A stretch of 64,000 nt of DNA from JAPKZH01 sp964537875 (GCA_964537875.1 CAZIDN010000010.1:14104-78103); one strand, 5' to 3'; counted from the first letter of the stretch, positions 35,967 through 45,160 are shown. A program made the numbers and translations. Notes: generated from the letters alone by a model not told the origin.

Positions 35967-36641
35967 TCAGAAAAGAAACGTATAAGAATATTTGATCATG
36001 ACGGCCCGGCCGCTGTAGTAAGGCCGATAGGGAATATCGCGACCCCGATTAGTGTTGAGTCCTTCATTGAAGACCAGGCCTTTCCTGATGCGCCTCTCCC
36101 AGCCGATTCTGAAGCGGGCCGGATCGAGAGAACCAGGGTTGTTATCTTTGCCCGTTTCAAAAGACTGGGCCCAGTTCAAGAGGAGATAATCGTCTCCCTG
36201 AACCCGGAATGTTCCGTCCAAGCCGTAGACAGTATTGTAGGAGCCGTCCGCGCCGAGCCGGGTGGTGATCATTCCGCCGACGTAGGAGTAGGGGTTGAAA
36301 ACCCTCCGCCGGGCCCGGAATACGCCGAAATTCTCCGAGGGCAGGCTTTCCTCATGAAGAGGCGCGGTCTGCATATCCAGAAAGCCCAGGTCCCAGGGGC
36401 CGAGCGGATTTCCATAATTGGGCAGAAACATGACCAAGGGCAGGGGCCTGATATCTTTCCAGCCGTCTTCGCGGCTTAGGCCGTCGAGGGTGACGGAGCC
36501 CGAAATTCTCTGGATGACAACAGGCTCTTTGGCCTGAGGATAGGATGCTGTTTCCCCGGATAACCTTTTATCGGCTGTCAACAAAAACGCGGCAAGTCAA
36601 AAGATAGCTCCTCTTCTAGATTTCAAGTTTGGCCTTTTCAT
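35967..36641 (-). pseudogene. DUF5916 outer-membrane protein, broken
   Basis: Only about 220 codons remain of a family normally around 700-800 residues. The frame can be followed from an ATG at 36641: MKRPNLKSRRGAIF, then TGA (36599-36597), then LAAFLLTADKRLSGE, which together form an obvious signal peptide with a nonsense codon inside. After it comes the start of the carbohydrate-binding-like domain (SVTLDGLSREDGWKDI). This then jumps directly to the C-terminal barrel (LPSENFGVFRARRR, GMITTRLGADGSYNTVYGLD), ending YSYTFLF. There is thus one nonsense mutation and a large in-frame internal deletion. A TTG inside could still start a 205-residue product, but it would lack export. Confidence 0.8.
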
Positions 36642-36818
36642 GGATCGTCGTTTCTTGTTCGCTCCGCGCTATGGACCTGCCTGCCTCGCGGCCATCCTGC
36701 CGATTGACTGGGAACCGTAGCCTCGTCTGAGCAGCGATGTCAAGAAAGGCTCGTCTATCACCCGTCCATCGGATTGACAAAACCGGTCCGGACGAGAAGA
36801 ATGAAGGCGAGGCGGAAC

Positions 36819-38297
36819 ATGAAATCGTTTTATAAGTTTTTGGCATTCGTGGTGATTCTTGCTCTGGGGACGGCCAGTTCCGATTCATCCTCCAAGGCGA
36901 AAATGTTCTTGGTGGTCAATTTCGATGTCGAAGATTACATCACCCCCGAGTCCAAAAGAATCGATGATATTCCCAAATGGCTTGCCGAAATCATGTCGGA
37001 AGAAGGCGTTACCGGGACATTCTTTGTCATCGGCGAGAAAGCCCGGTCCTTGGAGAAGCGGGGGCGCCGCGATGTCATCGCGGCCATGGCCAAGCACGAC
37101 ATCGGCAGTCATACGAACTTTGGGTCTATTCATCCCACCGTAACGGAACAACTCGAGAAGGCAAATTGGGAAAATGGGGTGCGTCAGATGTTCGACCAGG
37201 AATCTGCCGGCATCAGGGAACTGGAGCGCATTTTCGGCAGGCCCGTGACAACTCTGGCCCGACACGGCGGTTCCTACGGGCCGCAATTGATTGACGCCCT
37301 GGGCAAAATGAATATCGGATATGCCGGCTCGCCGGTCTTCCTTCCCGGAAGGAGCGTCGTCTGGTTCTGCAATGGCTTGAATTTCTACGGCCAATATGAT
37401 GGATTCGATAACGCCTATTATCGGGACGATCTGTTTGAGCCGCTCTTCGACAAACTGAAGACGGAATTGCCCAAATTGGCCCAGACCGTCGAAGTCCTTC
37501 CCTTCTTTGCCGGCCACCCGACGAAAATACGCGCCGAACAGTTTTGGGATCTCAATTATTACGACGGCAAGAATCCCGGCCCCGGCGAATGGAAAACGCC
37601 CGAGCTGCGCCCCTTGGCGAGCATGAAGACGGCCCAAAAGAATTTCCGGAGAATGATGCGGTATCTAAAAAACCAGGAGGGTATCGAAGTCACCACATTT
37701 CGTTCTTTGATGGACCTCTATTCTTACCAAAAAGAATTTTTAACGGGGGCAGAGCTGCTCGAAATCGCCAGAGAAACCTTCGAGAAAAAGATGATCGTTA
37801 TGAGTGAGTATTTTTCTCCAGCCGAGGCCTTTGCCGGTTTCGCAAAATCGATCGGTGAATATCAAGCCAATGGATCGCTTCCCCAAAACCTAAAAACGAT
37901 TCGACCTTATGGCCCCCCGGAGATGCCGGTTTCCCAGCCGGAAATTTCTCAAGTCACTTTCAAGGATGTGCATGAACTGGCGCGGAAAGCGGATGAGTAT
38001 ATCCGGCAGGTCGGCTCCTTGCCTTCGTTTTTGACGGTCGGAAATACGCGAATTGGAACCGGTTCGCTATTCGCTCTTTTCAGCGCCGTCTATCTGGACA
38101 TGAACTCAAAAAACCTGAAATCTAATTATGAAGTCCCCTCTTTTGATCCCTATCCCAAAACAAACGAAAATGAGATCATCAGGCAGATCAAAAGCTATAA
38201 ATCTTGGCCGGTTCATCGCCGAAACCTCGATATGAACAACCTCGTTGAAATGACCAAGATGCAGCTCTGGACGCTCAAACCGGCGCATAAAAAATAG
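36819..38297 (+). CDS. Exported polysaccharide deacetylase-family protein
   Basis: A 492-residue protein. The ATG at 36819 follows AAGGCGAGG and begins a signal peptide (SFYKFLAFVVILALGTASS). The NodB-type fold is shown by LVVNFDVEDYI (catalytic base and metal Asp), then TGTFFVIGEKA, and the metal His pair in DIGSHTNFGSIHPT. All three metal ligands are present. The C-terminal 200 residues are unlike plain NodB proteins, with ARKADEYIRQVGSLPSFLTVG. This resembles the pseudomurein-binding-like tails of some exported deacetylases, although that is weak. It probably removes acyl groups from a wall or surface polysaccharide. Confidence 0.8.
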   Translation: MKSFYKFLAFVVILALGTASSDSSSKAKMFLVVNFDVEDYITPESKRIDDIPKWLAEIMSEEGVTGTFFVIGEKARSLEKRGRRDVIAAMAKHDIGSHTNFGSIHPTVTEQLEKANWENGVRQMFDQESAGIRELERIFGRPVTTLARHGGSYGPQLIDALGKMNIGYAGSPVFLPGRSVVWFCNGLNFYGQYDGFDNAYYRDDLFEPLFDKLKTELPKLAQTVEVLPFFAGHPTKIRAEQFWDLNYYDGKNPGPGEWKTPELRPLASMKTAQKNFRRMMRYLKNQEGIEVTTFRSLMDLYSYQKEFLTGAELLEIARETFEKKMIVMSEYFSPAEAFAGFAKSIGEYQANGSLPQNLKTIRPYGPPEMPVSQPEISQVTFKDVHELARKADEYIRQVGSLPSFLTVGNTRIGTGSLFALFSAVYLDMNSKNLKSNYEVPSFDPYPKTNENEIIRQIKSYKSWPVHRRNLDMNNLVEMTKMQLWTLKPAHKK

Positions 38298-38332
38298 CAA
38301 AACCATCCCAAAGGCCTCAACGGCGACAAGCG

Positions 38333-38524
38333 CTATGATATGGACGATAAAACGTGTTCAGGGAAGAGCTCGACCTCCGGCTGGCCCGTGGCCTGGGAGA
38401 TCAGCTTGTCGCCCCGCCTCAGGATCGTGATCGTGAAGCCCGGCGTGAGTTCGTAATCGCCCGCATAGCGGTCGAAGATTTTCGGGTCGACGGCAACCTC
38501 TTTCTTGGGAGAGGGGAACGGCCT
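38333..38524 (-). pseudogene. DUF3471 tail fragment of a serine hydrolase
   Basis: The minus-strand frame ending TAG at 38335-38333 reads VAVDPKIFDRYAGDYELTPG, FTITILRRGDKLISQATGQP and EVELFPEH. This is the typical C-terminal DUF3471 domain of class C beta-lactamase-like serine hydrolases. No catalytic SxxK domain lies upstream. Instead, the plus strand there encodes a LuxR-type helix-turn-helix. It is a leftover 3' end joined to unrelated sequence at about 38525. Confidence 0.75.
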
Positions 38525-38786
38525 GGCAGCTATTGAGTTCAGGAAGAAAATCACGGCCGCGAGACGGCAGGCGGACCTCGACCTCGCTTCCCTCATGGAT
38601 AAATACGAATTGAGCCAGCGGGAGCGGGAAATCCTTGCCCTCTTGATGCGGGGATGGAAAAACAAAGTGATCGCTAAGGAGCTTTTCATCTCCGAGAACA
38701 CCGTCAAGGTCCACGTCTACAACGTCTACAAGAAACTGGGCGTCAACAACCGTCTGGCGATCCTCGAGCTGCTGAAAAACCGATAG
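38505..38786 (+). CDS. LuxR-type HTH DNA-binding domain, probably a truncated regulator
   Basis: Only 93 codons, nearly all of it the four-helix LuxR C-terminal domain: ELSQREREILALLMRGWKNK, VIAKELFISENTVKVHVYNV and YKKLGVNNRLAILELL. The key Glu and Val/Lys-Val-His positions of the recognition helix are intact. The frame's TTG lies inside the antisense DUF3471 fragment, and no ribosome site is seen. The sensing part of a larger regulator has therefore probably been deleted. A short DNA-binding product cannot be excluded. The following 260 bases (38787-39052) hold nothing certain. Confidence 0.65.
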   Translation: MGEGNGLAAIEFRKKITAARRQADLDLASLMDKYELSQREREILALLMRGWKNKVIAKELFISENTVKVHVYNVYKKLGVNNRLAILELLKNR

Positions 38787-39052
38787 CATTGCTCCGGGCA
38801 CGTCGGCTCCCATAAAGGCGACTTCACCGCCTCGCGACGGAAGCAGCTTCTCGGCGACAAACTTCAGTTTCAGCTTTGAAATTCCGAGCGATTTCTTTTA
38901 AGCTTTAGAATAGAGTGTCGAGTCAGGGAGAGATGCGATCGTGTCCTCTGAGTTCAGGGCCGGAAGAAACGAGAGGAGGGATAAAAAGGAATCTTTTCTC
39001 TAATCTGTTTAAGCCTTACATATATTATTCTGTTAATTGAGGAGGTCACTAA

Positions 39053-39814
39053 ATGAAAAAAATACGTCCAATCGCCATTCTCATTTTTTTGGTGGGATCC
39101 ATACTCAGCGTGCGCGGTATGGCTCAGGTGGGAAGCGCTGAAAAAGCCGGACAGGACGCCGAGACGAAAATCGTTCCATTGCCGAATCCGCGCTACGATA
39201 GTGAGACGTCCGTTGAGAAAGCCATGAACATGAGACGGTCGACAAGGACTTTTCCCCAGGAATCTCTCTCCCTGTCCGATATTTCTCAGATTCTCTGGGC
39301 GGCCCAAGGCATCACATTCAAGACGGAGAAACTTCCGACTCGATGGAATCCGAAATACGAATGGCAGGGCGGATATCGGACGGCTCCGTCGGCCGGGGCC
39401 CTCTACCCTATGGAGCTTTATTTAGTCGCGGCAAACATCAAGGGCCTGCCTCCGGGAGTCTATAAGTATATCCCGAAGAATCATTCTTTGAGGAACGTTT
39501 TTGCCGGCGACAAAAGGACGGCGATTTATAGCGCCGCTCTCAAGCAGAATGCGATCCAAGAGGCGGCCGCCCTCATCGTCATGGCCGCGGTCTACGAGCG
39601 GACGTCGTTCAAATATGGAGCGAGAGCGGAAAGGTATGTCCACATGGAAGTGGGATTCATCGGCGAAAATATCTGCTTGCAAGGAGCGGCCCTTGGTATC
39701 GGCACGGTCATGATCGGTGCGTTTCAGGATGAGGAACTGAAAAAGGTTCTCGACCTGCCCCAGGCCGAAAGTCCGCTGGCCATTATGCCCTTGGGAAAAA
39801 TCCGGAAAGAGTGA
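39053..39814 (+). CDS. Exported SagB/ThcOx-type nitroreductase-fold oxidoreductase
   Basis: A 253-residue FMN-dependent nitroreductase-fold protein with GAGGAGG before the ATG. The FMN phosphate site is MRRSTRTFP (near residue 62), and TAPSAGALYPMELYLV is the SagB-type signature. SagB dehydrogenases oxidise azoline rings in peptide natural products, but no cyclodehydratase or precursor gene lies nearby. Residues 1-24 look like a Sec signal peptide (KIRPIAILIFLVGSILSV), which is odd for an FMN enzyme because the cofactor would have to be loaded outside or in the membrane. A general redox role in the periplasm is inferred. Confidence 0.82.
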   Translation: MKKIRPIAILIFLVGSILSVRGMAQVGSAEKAGQDAETKIVPLPNPRYDSETSVEKAMNMRRSTRTFPQESLSLSDISQILWAAQGITFKTEKLPTRWNPKYEWQGGYRTAPSAGALYPMELYLVAANIKGLPPGVYKYIPKNHSLRNVFAGDKRTAIYSAALKQNAIQEAAALIVMAAVYERTSFKYGARAERYVHMEVGFIGENICLQGAALGIGTVMIGAFQDEELKKVLDLPQAESPLAIMPLGKIRKE

Positions 39815-39857
39815 TCGTGAAAATCGGCATCCGGGCCGCTAATCAGAAGCCGGGCGC

Positions 39858-41471
39858 TTAGAGAAAAGCAGCCGAGCGGCCGGGGATTTCGCGGCCCTCT
39901 AAGTTTTTTGGGCCATCGGATAAATTGGCGGCCAGGCGGATGGCGCCGGCCGGCCCGCCCGCAGATTCTATGAGATAGGGGCCGTCTCCCAAAAGCCCTT
40001 TGACATGAACCGTTCCTCCTTTGAGGCCGATCGCTTTATGAAGCAGCTGCTTCCCCAAGTCATCGACCAGCTCGAGGTCATCGCTTTCGATGATCATGTT
40101 ATCCAGGGCGCCTACGACAAGGGCATAGAGCTCCTTTTCGTTGGCCGTAAGTTCGATGTCCTTATTCCGGAGCAGGAGGCAATCGGGGTCGTTGAGCCAC
40201 CATCGTTTATGCATGAAGTAGCGCATGATTGAATTTTTCAAGGCATAGAGTGCGTTCACCCCTTGGAACGGAGCCAGCTGGGAATTCCAGAACGGCGCGG
40301 TATCCTCCCCTATCCGCATCCCGTTGACAAGGCCGATGGACGGCAGAAGCGGCGCTCCGCAGCCGAGGAGGAAGCCGCCGCGGACAGCCTGACGGACCAC
40401 CTCGAGGCCTTCCCGGTAAGCCTGGATGGGCGTCACATTTCTCGCCCGGGCTCCTTCCATGGCCGCCGAAAATATGAAGTCGATTTTGAAATAATCGAAC
40501 CCCATTTTTTTAAGCGAAGAAAACATCTCATGAAGCCAAGTCTTCACTTCGGGATGGGATGTGTCCAGCGCATAGATTTTCTTCTTCCAGCCGTTATAGC
40601 ATACCTTAGGCCGCCCTCCCTCGGAGACCATCCAGTCTTTATGGCGATTGAAAAGCTCCGACGTTTCCGAGGCGCTGAAGGGCGCAGTCCAGAGGCCCGC
40701 TGTAAATTCATGATCGCGGATGAGGCGGGCCAGGTCGGGCAAGGCGGAAAATCCCTCTTTGACCTGGGTCCAGTCGCCGATGTCCTTTTCGAAGCCGTCG
40801 TCGATCTGAAAGACCTCAAAAGGAAATCCGGCTCGGGCGATCTTGAGGTTTTTCTCGACGTCCTTCCAGCCCAGGTTCGTAAAATAATGATACCAGCTCG
40901 ACCAACCGACCGGGTTCCAGCCCGGCACGCTCGCCCGGTTTTCGGCGGCCGCCAAGTCCGCATAGTTCTCCAGGAGTGTTCCAACAGAATTTCCCTGAAG
41001 GATGACCAGGGGATCGAGCGGCACGGGTTCGCTGAACAGCGTGTTGAAATATTCCAGGCAACCCACCAGTTGATCGTTATCGATGATGAAAAAAGGATGG
41101 GCCACTTTCGAGGTCAAAAAGCCGGCCACGGCGCCCTCCCAGGCCAAGAAATAATCGCTGACGAGGTGCGAGAGAATCGTGTCCGGAATCGGGGTGAAGA
41201 CATAGCGGCTCTGTTTGGCCATCCTCGCTTCAAGGCCTTCCTGCTTTTGGCCCGGAGCCATTTTTTGCATCGGCCCCCAGGATTGCCAATTGTTGAGAAG
41301 AAACTCCTTGGGCACGGGGCACCGGAAAATTTCCACTCGCCCTGCCCGACCCTTAATAGCGCCCGTGACCTTGTATCCGTTTTGAATTTTTTCTATATCG
41401 CCGGTAACTCTGACGCGTCCATCGTTGAAATCGAAAGGCCGCCGGGCCAGAGGCTTGCCGAATATTTTCAT
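39858..41471 (-). CDS. Alpha-galactosidase, GH36-like
   Basis: A 537-residue intracellular-type enzyme without signal peptide. An N-terminal beta-sandwich is followed by the TIM barrel: VGWSSWYHYFTNL, VFQIDDGFEKDIGDW, the nucleophile region YFKIDFIF (Asp) and the acid/base region MRIGEDTAPFW (Asp). All match clan GH-D. It should release alpha-linked galactose from oligosaccharides taken up by the cell. It starts 20 bases after the GNAT gene stop, so the two may share a transcript, although their roles are not obviously linked. Confidence 0.87.
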   Translation of the reverse strand: MKIFGKPLARRPFDFNDGRVRVTGDIEKIQNGYKVTGAIKGRAGRVEIFRCPVPKEFLLNNWQSWGPMQKMAPGQKQEGLEARMAKQSRYVFTPIPDTILSHLVSDYFLAWEGAVAGFLTSKVAHPFFIIDNDQLVGCLEYFNTLFSEPVPLDPLVILQGNSVGTLLENYADLAAAENRASVPGWNPVGWSSWYHYFTNLGWKDVEKNLKIARAGFPFEVFQIDDGFEKDIGDWTQVKEGFSALPDLARLIRDHEFTAGLWTAPFSASETSELFNRHKDWMVSEGGRPKVCYNGWKKKIYALDTSHPEVKTWLHEMFSSLKKMGFDYFKIDFIFSAAMEGARARNVTPIQAYREGLEVVRQAVRGGFLLGCGAPLLPSIGLVNGMRIGEDTAPFWNSQLAPFQGVNALYALKNSIMRYFMHKRWWLNDPDCLLLRNKDIELTANEKELYALVVGALDNMIIESDDLELVDDLGKQLLHKAIGLKGGTVHVKGLLGDGPYLIESAGGPAGAIRLAANLSDGPKNLEGREIPGRSAAFL

Positions 41472-41491
41472 GGCATGCGTCTCCGAATTCT

Positions 41492-42277
41492 TTATTGTTT
41501 GAGCTTTTTGACCCGCTTGGCGATCTTGTTTTTGATTTTATCATAGGAAGGCGGCGGCCCGGTCCTCACCGGCTTCCCGTCGATGAACACCGCGTCGGCA
41601 ATTCCCCAATCTAAAAATGTTGCCCGGTCGATCGTCCGAATGTCCTGGAACTCCACTTGATCGCCGAATTCTCTGGCGGCCCGCTTCGCCCGTTCAAAGG
41701 TCATATTCATGGCGGGGCACCAGCCGTTGAAAAAAGCCGTGACAACGACTTTTCCCTCCTTCTTTGGCGGCCGCTTTTTCTCGCGGATCCATTTCGGCGC
41801 AACGGCGTCCTCCGCAAAAGGTTTCCACAGCAGCACCTGCATTCCAACCTTGTCGACTTTGACATATCCCTGCTTCCGAAACCAGGAAGCCTTCATGAAA
41901 AACGGAAGCGAGACGCCCCAGACAGCCAAGCTCTTGGCGCCCAGCGATTTGGCGTCCTCTTCGGCCGCCCGGAGCAGGGCTTTTCCGATTCCTTTCTTCT
42001 GATGGTTCCCGACACCTTGTTTGTGGCCGTGGACCCAGACGCAGTGGACAAAATAGGCATCTTGGCCCTCAGCAAATGAGTGTTCGATGGGCACATATTG
42101 GATCATACCGCAGGCTTTCTCGCCGTCCACGGCCAGCTTGACCCGAAGGCCGTTGTCTTTCATATGCTCGAACCAGGACTCTTTGTGGTTTCCCCCTTCT
42201 TTGATCTCGTCCGACCAATCTTCGAGGCAAACAAAGTACATGTCTCGATACTTTTCGTTGAGGTCGATGATGTCCAT
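41492..42277 (-). CDS. GNAT acetyltransferase fused to a thioredoxin-like (YoaP) domain
   Basis: A 261-residue protein behind AGGAGG. Residues 1-155 have the GNAT pattern: the acetyl-CoA site is QKKGIGKALLRAAEEDAKSL. Residues about 170-261 form a YoaP-like thioredoxin-fold domain, KVVVTAFFNGWCPAMNMTFE, with one Cys in WCPAMN instead of the CxxC pair. A dithiol redox reaction is therefore unlikely. Substrate unknown. It precedes the GH36 gene on the same strand. Confidence 0.8.
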   Translation of the reverse strand: MDIIDLNEKYRDMYFVCLEDWSDEIKEGGNHKESWFEHMKDNGLRVKLAVDGEKACGMIQYVPIEHSFAEGQDAYFVHCVWVHGHKQGVGNHQKKGIGKALLRAAEEDAKSLGAKSLAVWGVSLPFFMKASWFRKQGYVKVDKVGMQVLLWKPFAEDAVAPKWIREKKRPPKKEGKVVVTAFFNGWCPAMNMTFERAKRAAREFGDQVEFQDIRTIDRATFLDWGIADAVFIDGKPVRTGPPPSYDKIKNKIAKRVKKLKQ

Positions 42278-42453
42278 GCGGGCCCTCCTCTGTCCGAAGC
42301 ATGCCGCGAAACGACTCCTTCTTCTAATGGAATCTTACAATAGATTGTCCGCAGAGTCGATTCCCATTTATTTGATAAAAGGCAAAAAGCCGGTCAACCG
42401 GTCATTCCGATCCGTTATTCCCGCCTGGATGCCGCACGGCGCATTTCGGTTTG

Positions 42454-42613
42454 ACGAGCGGCTCCCCGTGGCTTGCCACGGGGAGCCGCTCGTAGAGGGT
42501 TCCAAGGGGGAGCCGCCCCCTTGGTCGCAGGGCGGGGTTTCATGCCCCGCCCGAGAAGGGGAGGCAGGGCGTCGGACGAAGTTCGACGCCCGTTGGAAGG
42601 GGTCTTCCCCTCC
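42454..42613. repeat. Cluster of five consecutive hairpins
   Basis: Within 160 bases there are five separate inverted repeats. These are a perfect 19-bp stem with a 2-base loop (42454-42493), a 9-bp stem (42502-42524), an 8-bp GC stem (42530-42552), an 8-bp stem around GGGCGTCG (42567-42591) and a G/C-rich stem (42595-42613). No T-run follows any of them. It lies in a 411-base gap between divergently facing genes and resembles a BIME/REP-type array or a structured RNA. Base composition differs sharply from the AT-richer sequence on both sides. Confidence 0.75.
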
Positions 42614-42688
42614 AAATTGACCTTCCTTTTTCGCTCTGGTATAAATCGAGGAGTTCATGAATAGAAATTCTATCTTAAAGGGGTTCGC

Positions 42689-44848
42689 ATGAAAAAATAT
42701 TTTGGGGCTATCCTCTTCTGTCTCCTCTTTGCTTCTTTTGCCTGTAAAACACCTCAAAAGGAAGCCAAGCCGGATTGGCTACTCAAACCGGAAGCGTTTA
42801 GGGCGGAAATCGAGTTGGCCGCCAACCGGGAAAGTCTTACTCTCGGCAACGGGCTTGTCCGCCGCACCCTTCGCCTTGTCCCAGACTGCGCCACCGTTGA
42901 TTATCAAAACCTGATGACCGGAGAGGCTATCATCCGCGCCGTGCGACCTGAAGCCGTTCTCGTCATCGATGGGAATAAGGTCAATGTGGGCGGCTTGGAA
43001 GGCCAGCCCGATCAGGCCTACCTTCTGCCCCAGTGGCTCGATGCTCTCACGGCCAATCCGGATGCCTTTCATTATTCGGGATACGAAAAAGGCGAAACGC
43101 AGCCGCGATTCCCTTATCCGCGCAAACGATGGGCCGAGGACCGGCCTTGGCCGCCGCCGGGCAAATCTCTGACTCTGCATTTCCAACATGCCTCGCCGGA
43201 CCTCCGGGGCATCACCGTCGATGTTCACTATGAGATCTACGACGGCCTTCCCTTGATCGCCAAGTGGCTGTCCGTTTCCAACGCCTGCCCAAAGCCCGTC
43301 GTCTTGAATTCCTTCATCAGCGAGAACCTGGCTGTGGTCGAACCGGAAGTATCCGTAGGAACCGTGGAGCAGTGGGATCGACCCAATATGCTGATCGAAA
43401 GCGACTATGCCTTTAACGGAATGACGCCGAAATCCGCCAACCGGACGGTTTACTGGGTCGAAGATCCGTCTTTCACTTCTCAGGTGAACTATGAGCTGAA
43501 GACGCCCTGCGTCCTCGAAAGCCGCCTGCCACTCGGCCCCGAAGAGACGATCGAGCCCGGCCGTACTCTTGAGACGTTTCGCACGTTCGAGCTGATCTAT
43601 GACTCGACGGACCGCGAGCGAAAAGGCCTGGCCCTGCGCAAGATGTACCGGACGATCGCGCCCTGGGTGACGGAAAACCCGATCTTTCTTCACCTAAAAT
43701 CCACAGACCCGGAGATTATCAAACAGGCCGTGGACCAGTGCGCCGCAGTGGGTTTTGAAATGATCATCCTCAGCTTCGGCAGCGGCCTCAATATGGAGAG
43801 CACGGAAGAGCCCTACATCCAAAAGATGAAAGAGCTGGCCGATTACGCCCATTCCAAAGGCATCGAGCTCGGCGGCTATTCGCTCTTGGCCAGCCGCCGC
43901 ATCAGCGAAAAGGACGATGTCATCAACCCGAAAACCGGAAAAACAGGCGGCGCTATCTTCGGCAACTCTCCCTGCCTGGGAAGCTCCTGGGGCAAAGACT
44001 ATTTTGCCCGGATTACGAACTTCCTCAAAAAAACAGGGTTCGACATTCTCGAGCACGACGGGTCTTATCCGGGCGATGTCTGCGCTTCAACCGAGCATCC
44101 GGGGCATGCGGGTTTGAACGATTCGCAGTGGAAGCAGTGGAAAATCATCGCCGATTTTTATCAATGGTGCCGGGAGCGCAAAATCTATTTGAACGTTCCG
44201 GACTGGTATTTTTTAGCCGGATCGAACAAAACCGGTATCGGCTACCGCGAAGTAAATTGGTCTCTTCCCCGCGACCGGCAGATCATGCTGGGCCGGCAGA
44301 ACCTGTACGACGGGACCTGGGAAAAGACGCCATCGATGGGCTGGACATTTGTTCCGCTGGTCGAATACCAGGGAGGGGGCGCTGCCGCCACGCTCGAGCC
44401 CCTGTCCGAACATCTGGATTCCTACCAAGCGCATCTTGTCCAGAATTTCGGCTACGGCGTCCAAGCCTGCTACCGGGGAACGCGCCTCTATGATACCGAC
44501 CAGACGAAAGTGCTCGTTAAAAAATGGGTGGATTGGTACAAAAAATATCGCGCCATATTGAACTCGGATGTCGTCCATTTACGTCGTCCGGACGGCCGCG
44601 ACCTGGATGCCGTTCTGCACGTCAACGCGGGGCTCGAAGAAAAAGGGTTTGCGCTCGTTTTCAACCCGACCGGGCGCTCGATCGAAAAAACGTTGACACT
44701 GCCTTTGTACTATTCAGGCCTTAACGACAAGGCGAGGATCCGCGAACAAGAGGGAAAAGGGGAAATTTATCGGCTCAACAGAAAGTGCGAAGTTCAATTG
44801 CCAGTCAAGGTCGGGCCGAACGGCTTCACCTGGTTCGTCATCAAATAG
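42689..44848 (+). CDS. Lipoprotein with TIM-barrel glycosidase-like domain (clan GH-D like)
   Basis: A 719-residue protein. The N-terminus MKKYFGAILFCLLFASFAC is a lipoprotein signal with Cys19. Residues about 40-300 form a large beta-sandwich. The central TIM barrel has IILSFGSGLNMES, GIELGGYSLLASRR and FDILEHDGSYPGD, whose Asp is at the nucleophile position of GH27/GH36-like enzymes. The end is another beta domain. This arrangement resembles exported alpha-galactosidase-like enzymes, but the acid/base residue could not be placed with confidence. It probably acts on plant or host glycans at the outer surface. The next gene follows after 16 bases. Confidence 0.72.
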   Translation: MKKYFGAILFCLLFASFACKTPQKEAKPDWLLKPEAFRAEIELAANRESLTLGNGLVRRTLRLVPDCATVDYQNLMTGEAIIRAVRPEAVLVIDGNKVNVGGLEGQPDQAYLLPQWLDALTANPDAFHYSGYEKGETQPRFPYPRKRWAEDRPWPPPGKSLTLHFQHASPDLRGITVDVHYEIYDGLPLIAKWLSVSNACPKPVVLNSFISENLAVVEPEVSVGTVEQWDRPNMLIESDYAFNGMTPKSANRTVYWVEDPSFTSQVNYELKTPCVLESRLPLGPEETIEPGRTLETFRTFELIYDSTDRERKGLALRKMYRTIAPWVTENPIFLHLKSTDPEIIKQAVDQCAAVGFEMIILSFGSGLNMESTEEPYIQKMKELADYAHSKGIELGGYSLLASRRISEKDDVINPKTGKTGGAIFGNSPCLGSSWGKDYFARITNFLKKTGFDILEHDGSYPGDVCASTEHPGHAGLNDSQWKQWKIIADFYQWCRERKIYLNVPDWYFLAGSNKTGIGYREVNWSLPRDRQIMLGRQNLYDGTWEKTPSMGWTFVPLVEYQGGGAAATLEPLSEHLDSYQAHLVQNFGYGVQACYRGTRLYDTDQTKVLVKKWVDWYKKYRAILNSDVVHLRRPDGRDLDAVLHVNAGLEEKGFALVFNPTGRSIEKTLTLPLYYSGLNDKARIREQEGKGEIYRLNRKCEVQLPVKVGPNGFTWFVIK

Positions 44849-44864
44849 CCCGAAAGGACAATCC

Positions 44865-45143
44865 ATGACTCATATTCCTCGAAAATCGTCATTAAGAGAG
44901 CTCCAGACCATCCCGGGCGTCGGCCAGAAAACCGCTGAAAAATTTTGGCAGATGAACATCCGCTCCGTCCGGGATCTCAAGGGCAAAAACCCGGAAAGGC
45001 TCTTCAAGAAGCTCAGCGAAAAAAAACAAGCGCCCGTGGACAGATGCATGCTCTATGTCCTCCGCTGCGCCGTGTATTACGCCTCTGCAGAAAGGCATAA
45101 GCCTGCGCTATTAAAGTGGTGGAACTGGAAAGATAAAAAATAA
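44865..45143 (+). CDS. Cdd1-family helix-hairpin-helix protein
   Basis: A 92-residue basic protein beginning 16 bases after the glycosidase-like lipoprotein, with AAAGGAC before ATG. LRELQTIPGVGQKTAEKFWQ is a helix-hairpin-helix, and VDRCMLYVLRCAVYYAS is the conserved end of the Cdd1 ('pathogenicity locus') family. HhH motifs bind DNA backbone non-specifically. The function of Cdd1 proteins is not established. It meets the M28 peptidase gene tail to tail with 17 bases between them. Confidence 0.8.
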   Translation: MTHIPRKSSLRELQTIPGVGQKTAEKFWQMNIRSVRDLKGKNPERLFKKLSEKKQAPVDRCMLYVLRCAVYYASAERHKPALLKWWNWKDKK

Positions 45144-45160
45144 TCCGGCCGGTCGCAGAC

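Noticed and set aside
38805..38885. Minus-strand stretch resembling a peptidase C25-type segment
   Set aside because: It is too short and the resemblance too weak to support a gene remnant.
42368..42757. Small frames on both strands in the hairpin cluster
   Set aside because: They are explained by the inverted repeats; no ribosome site is present and composition is abnormal.
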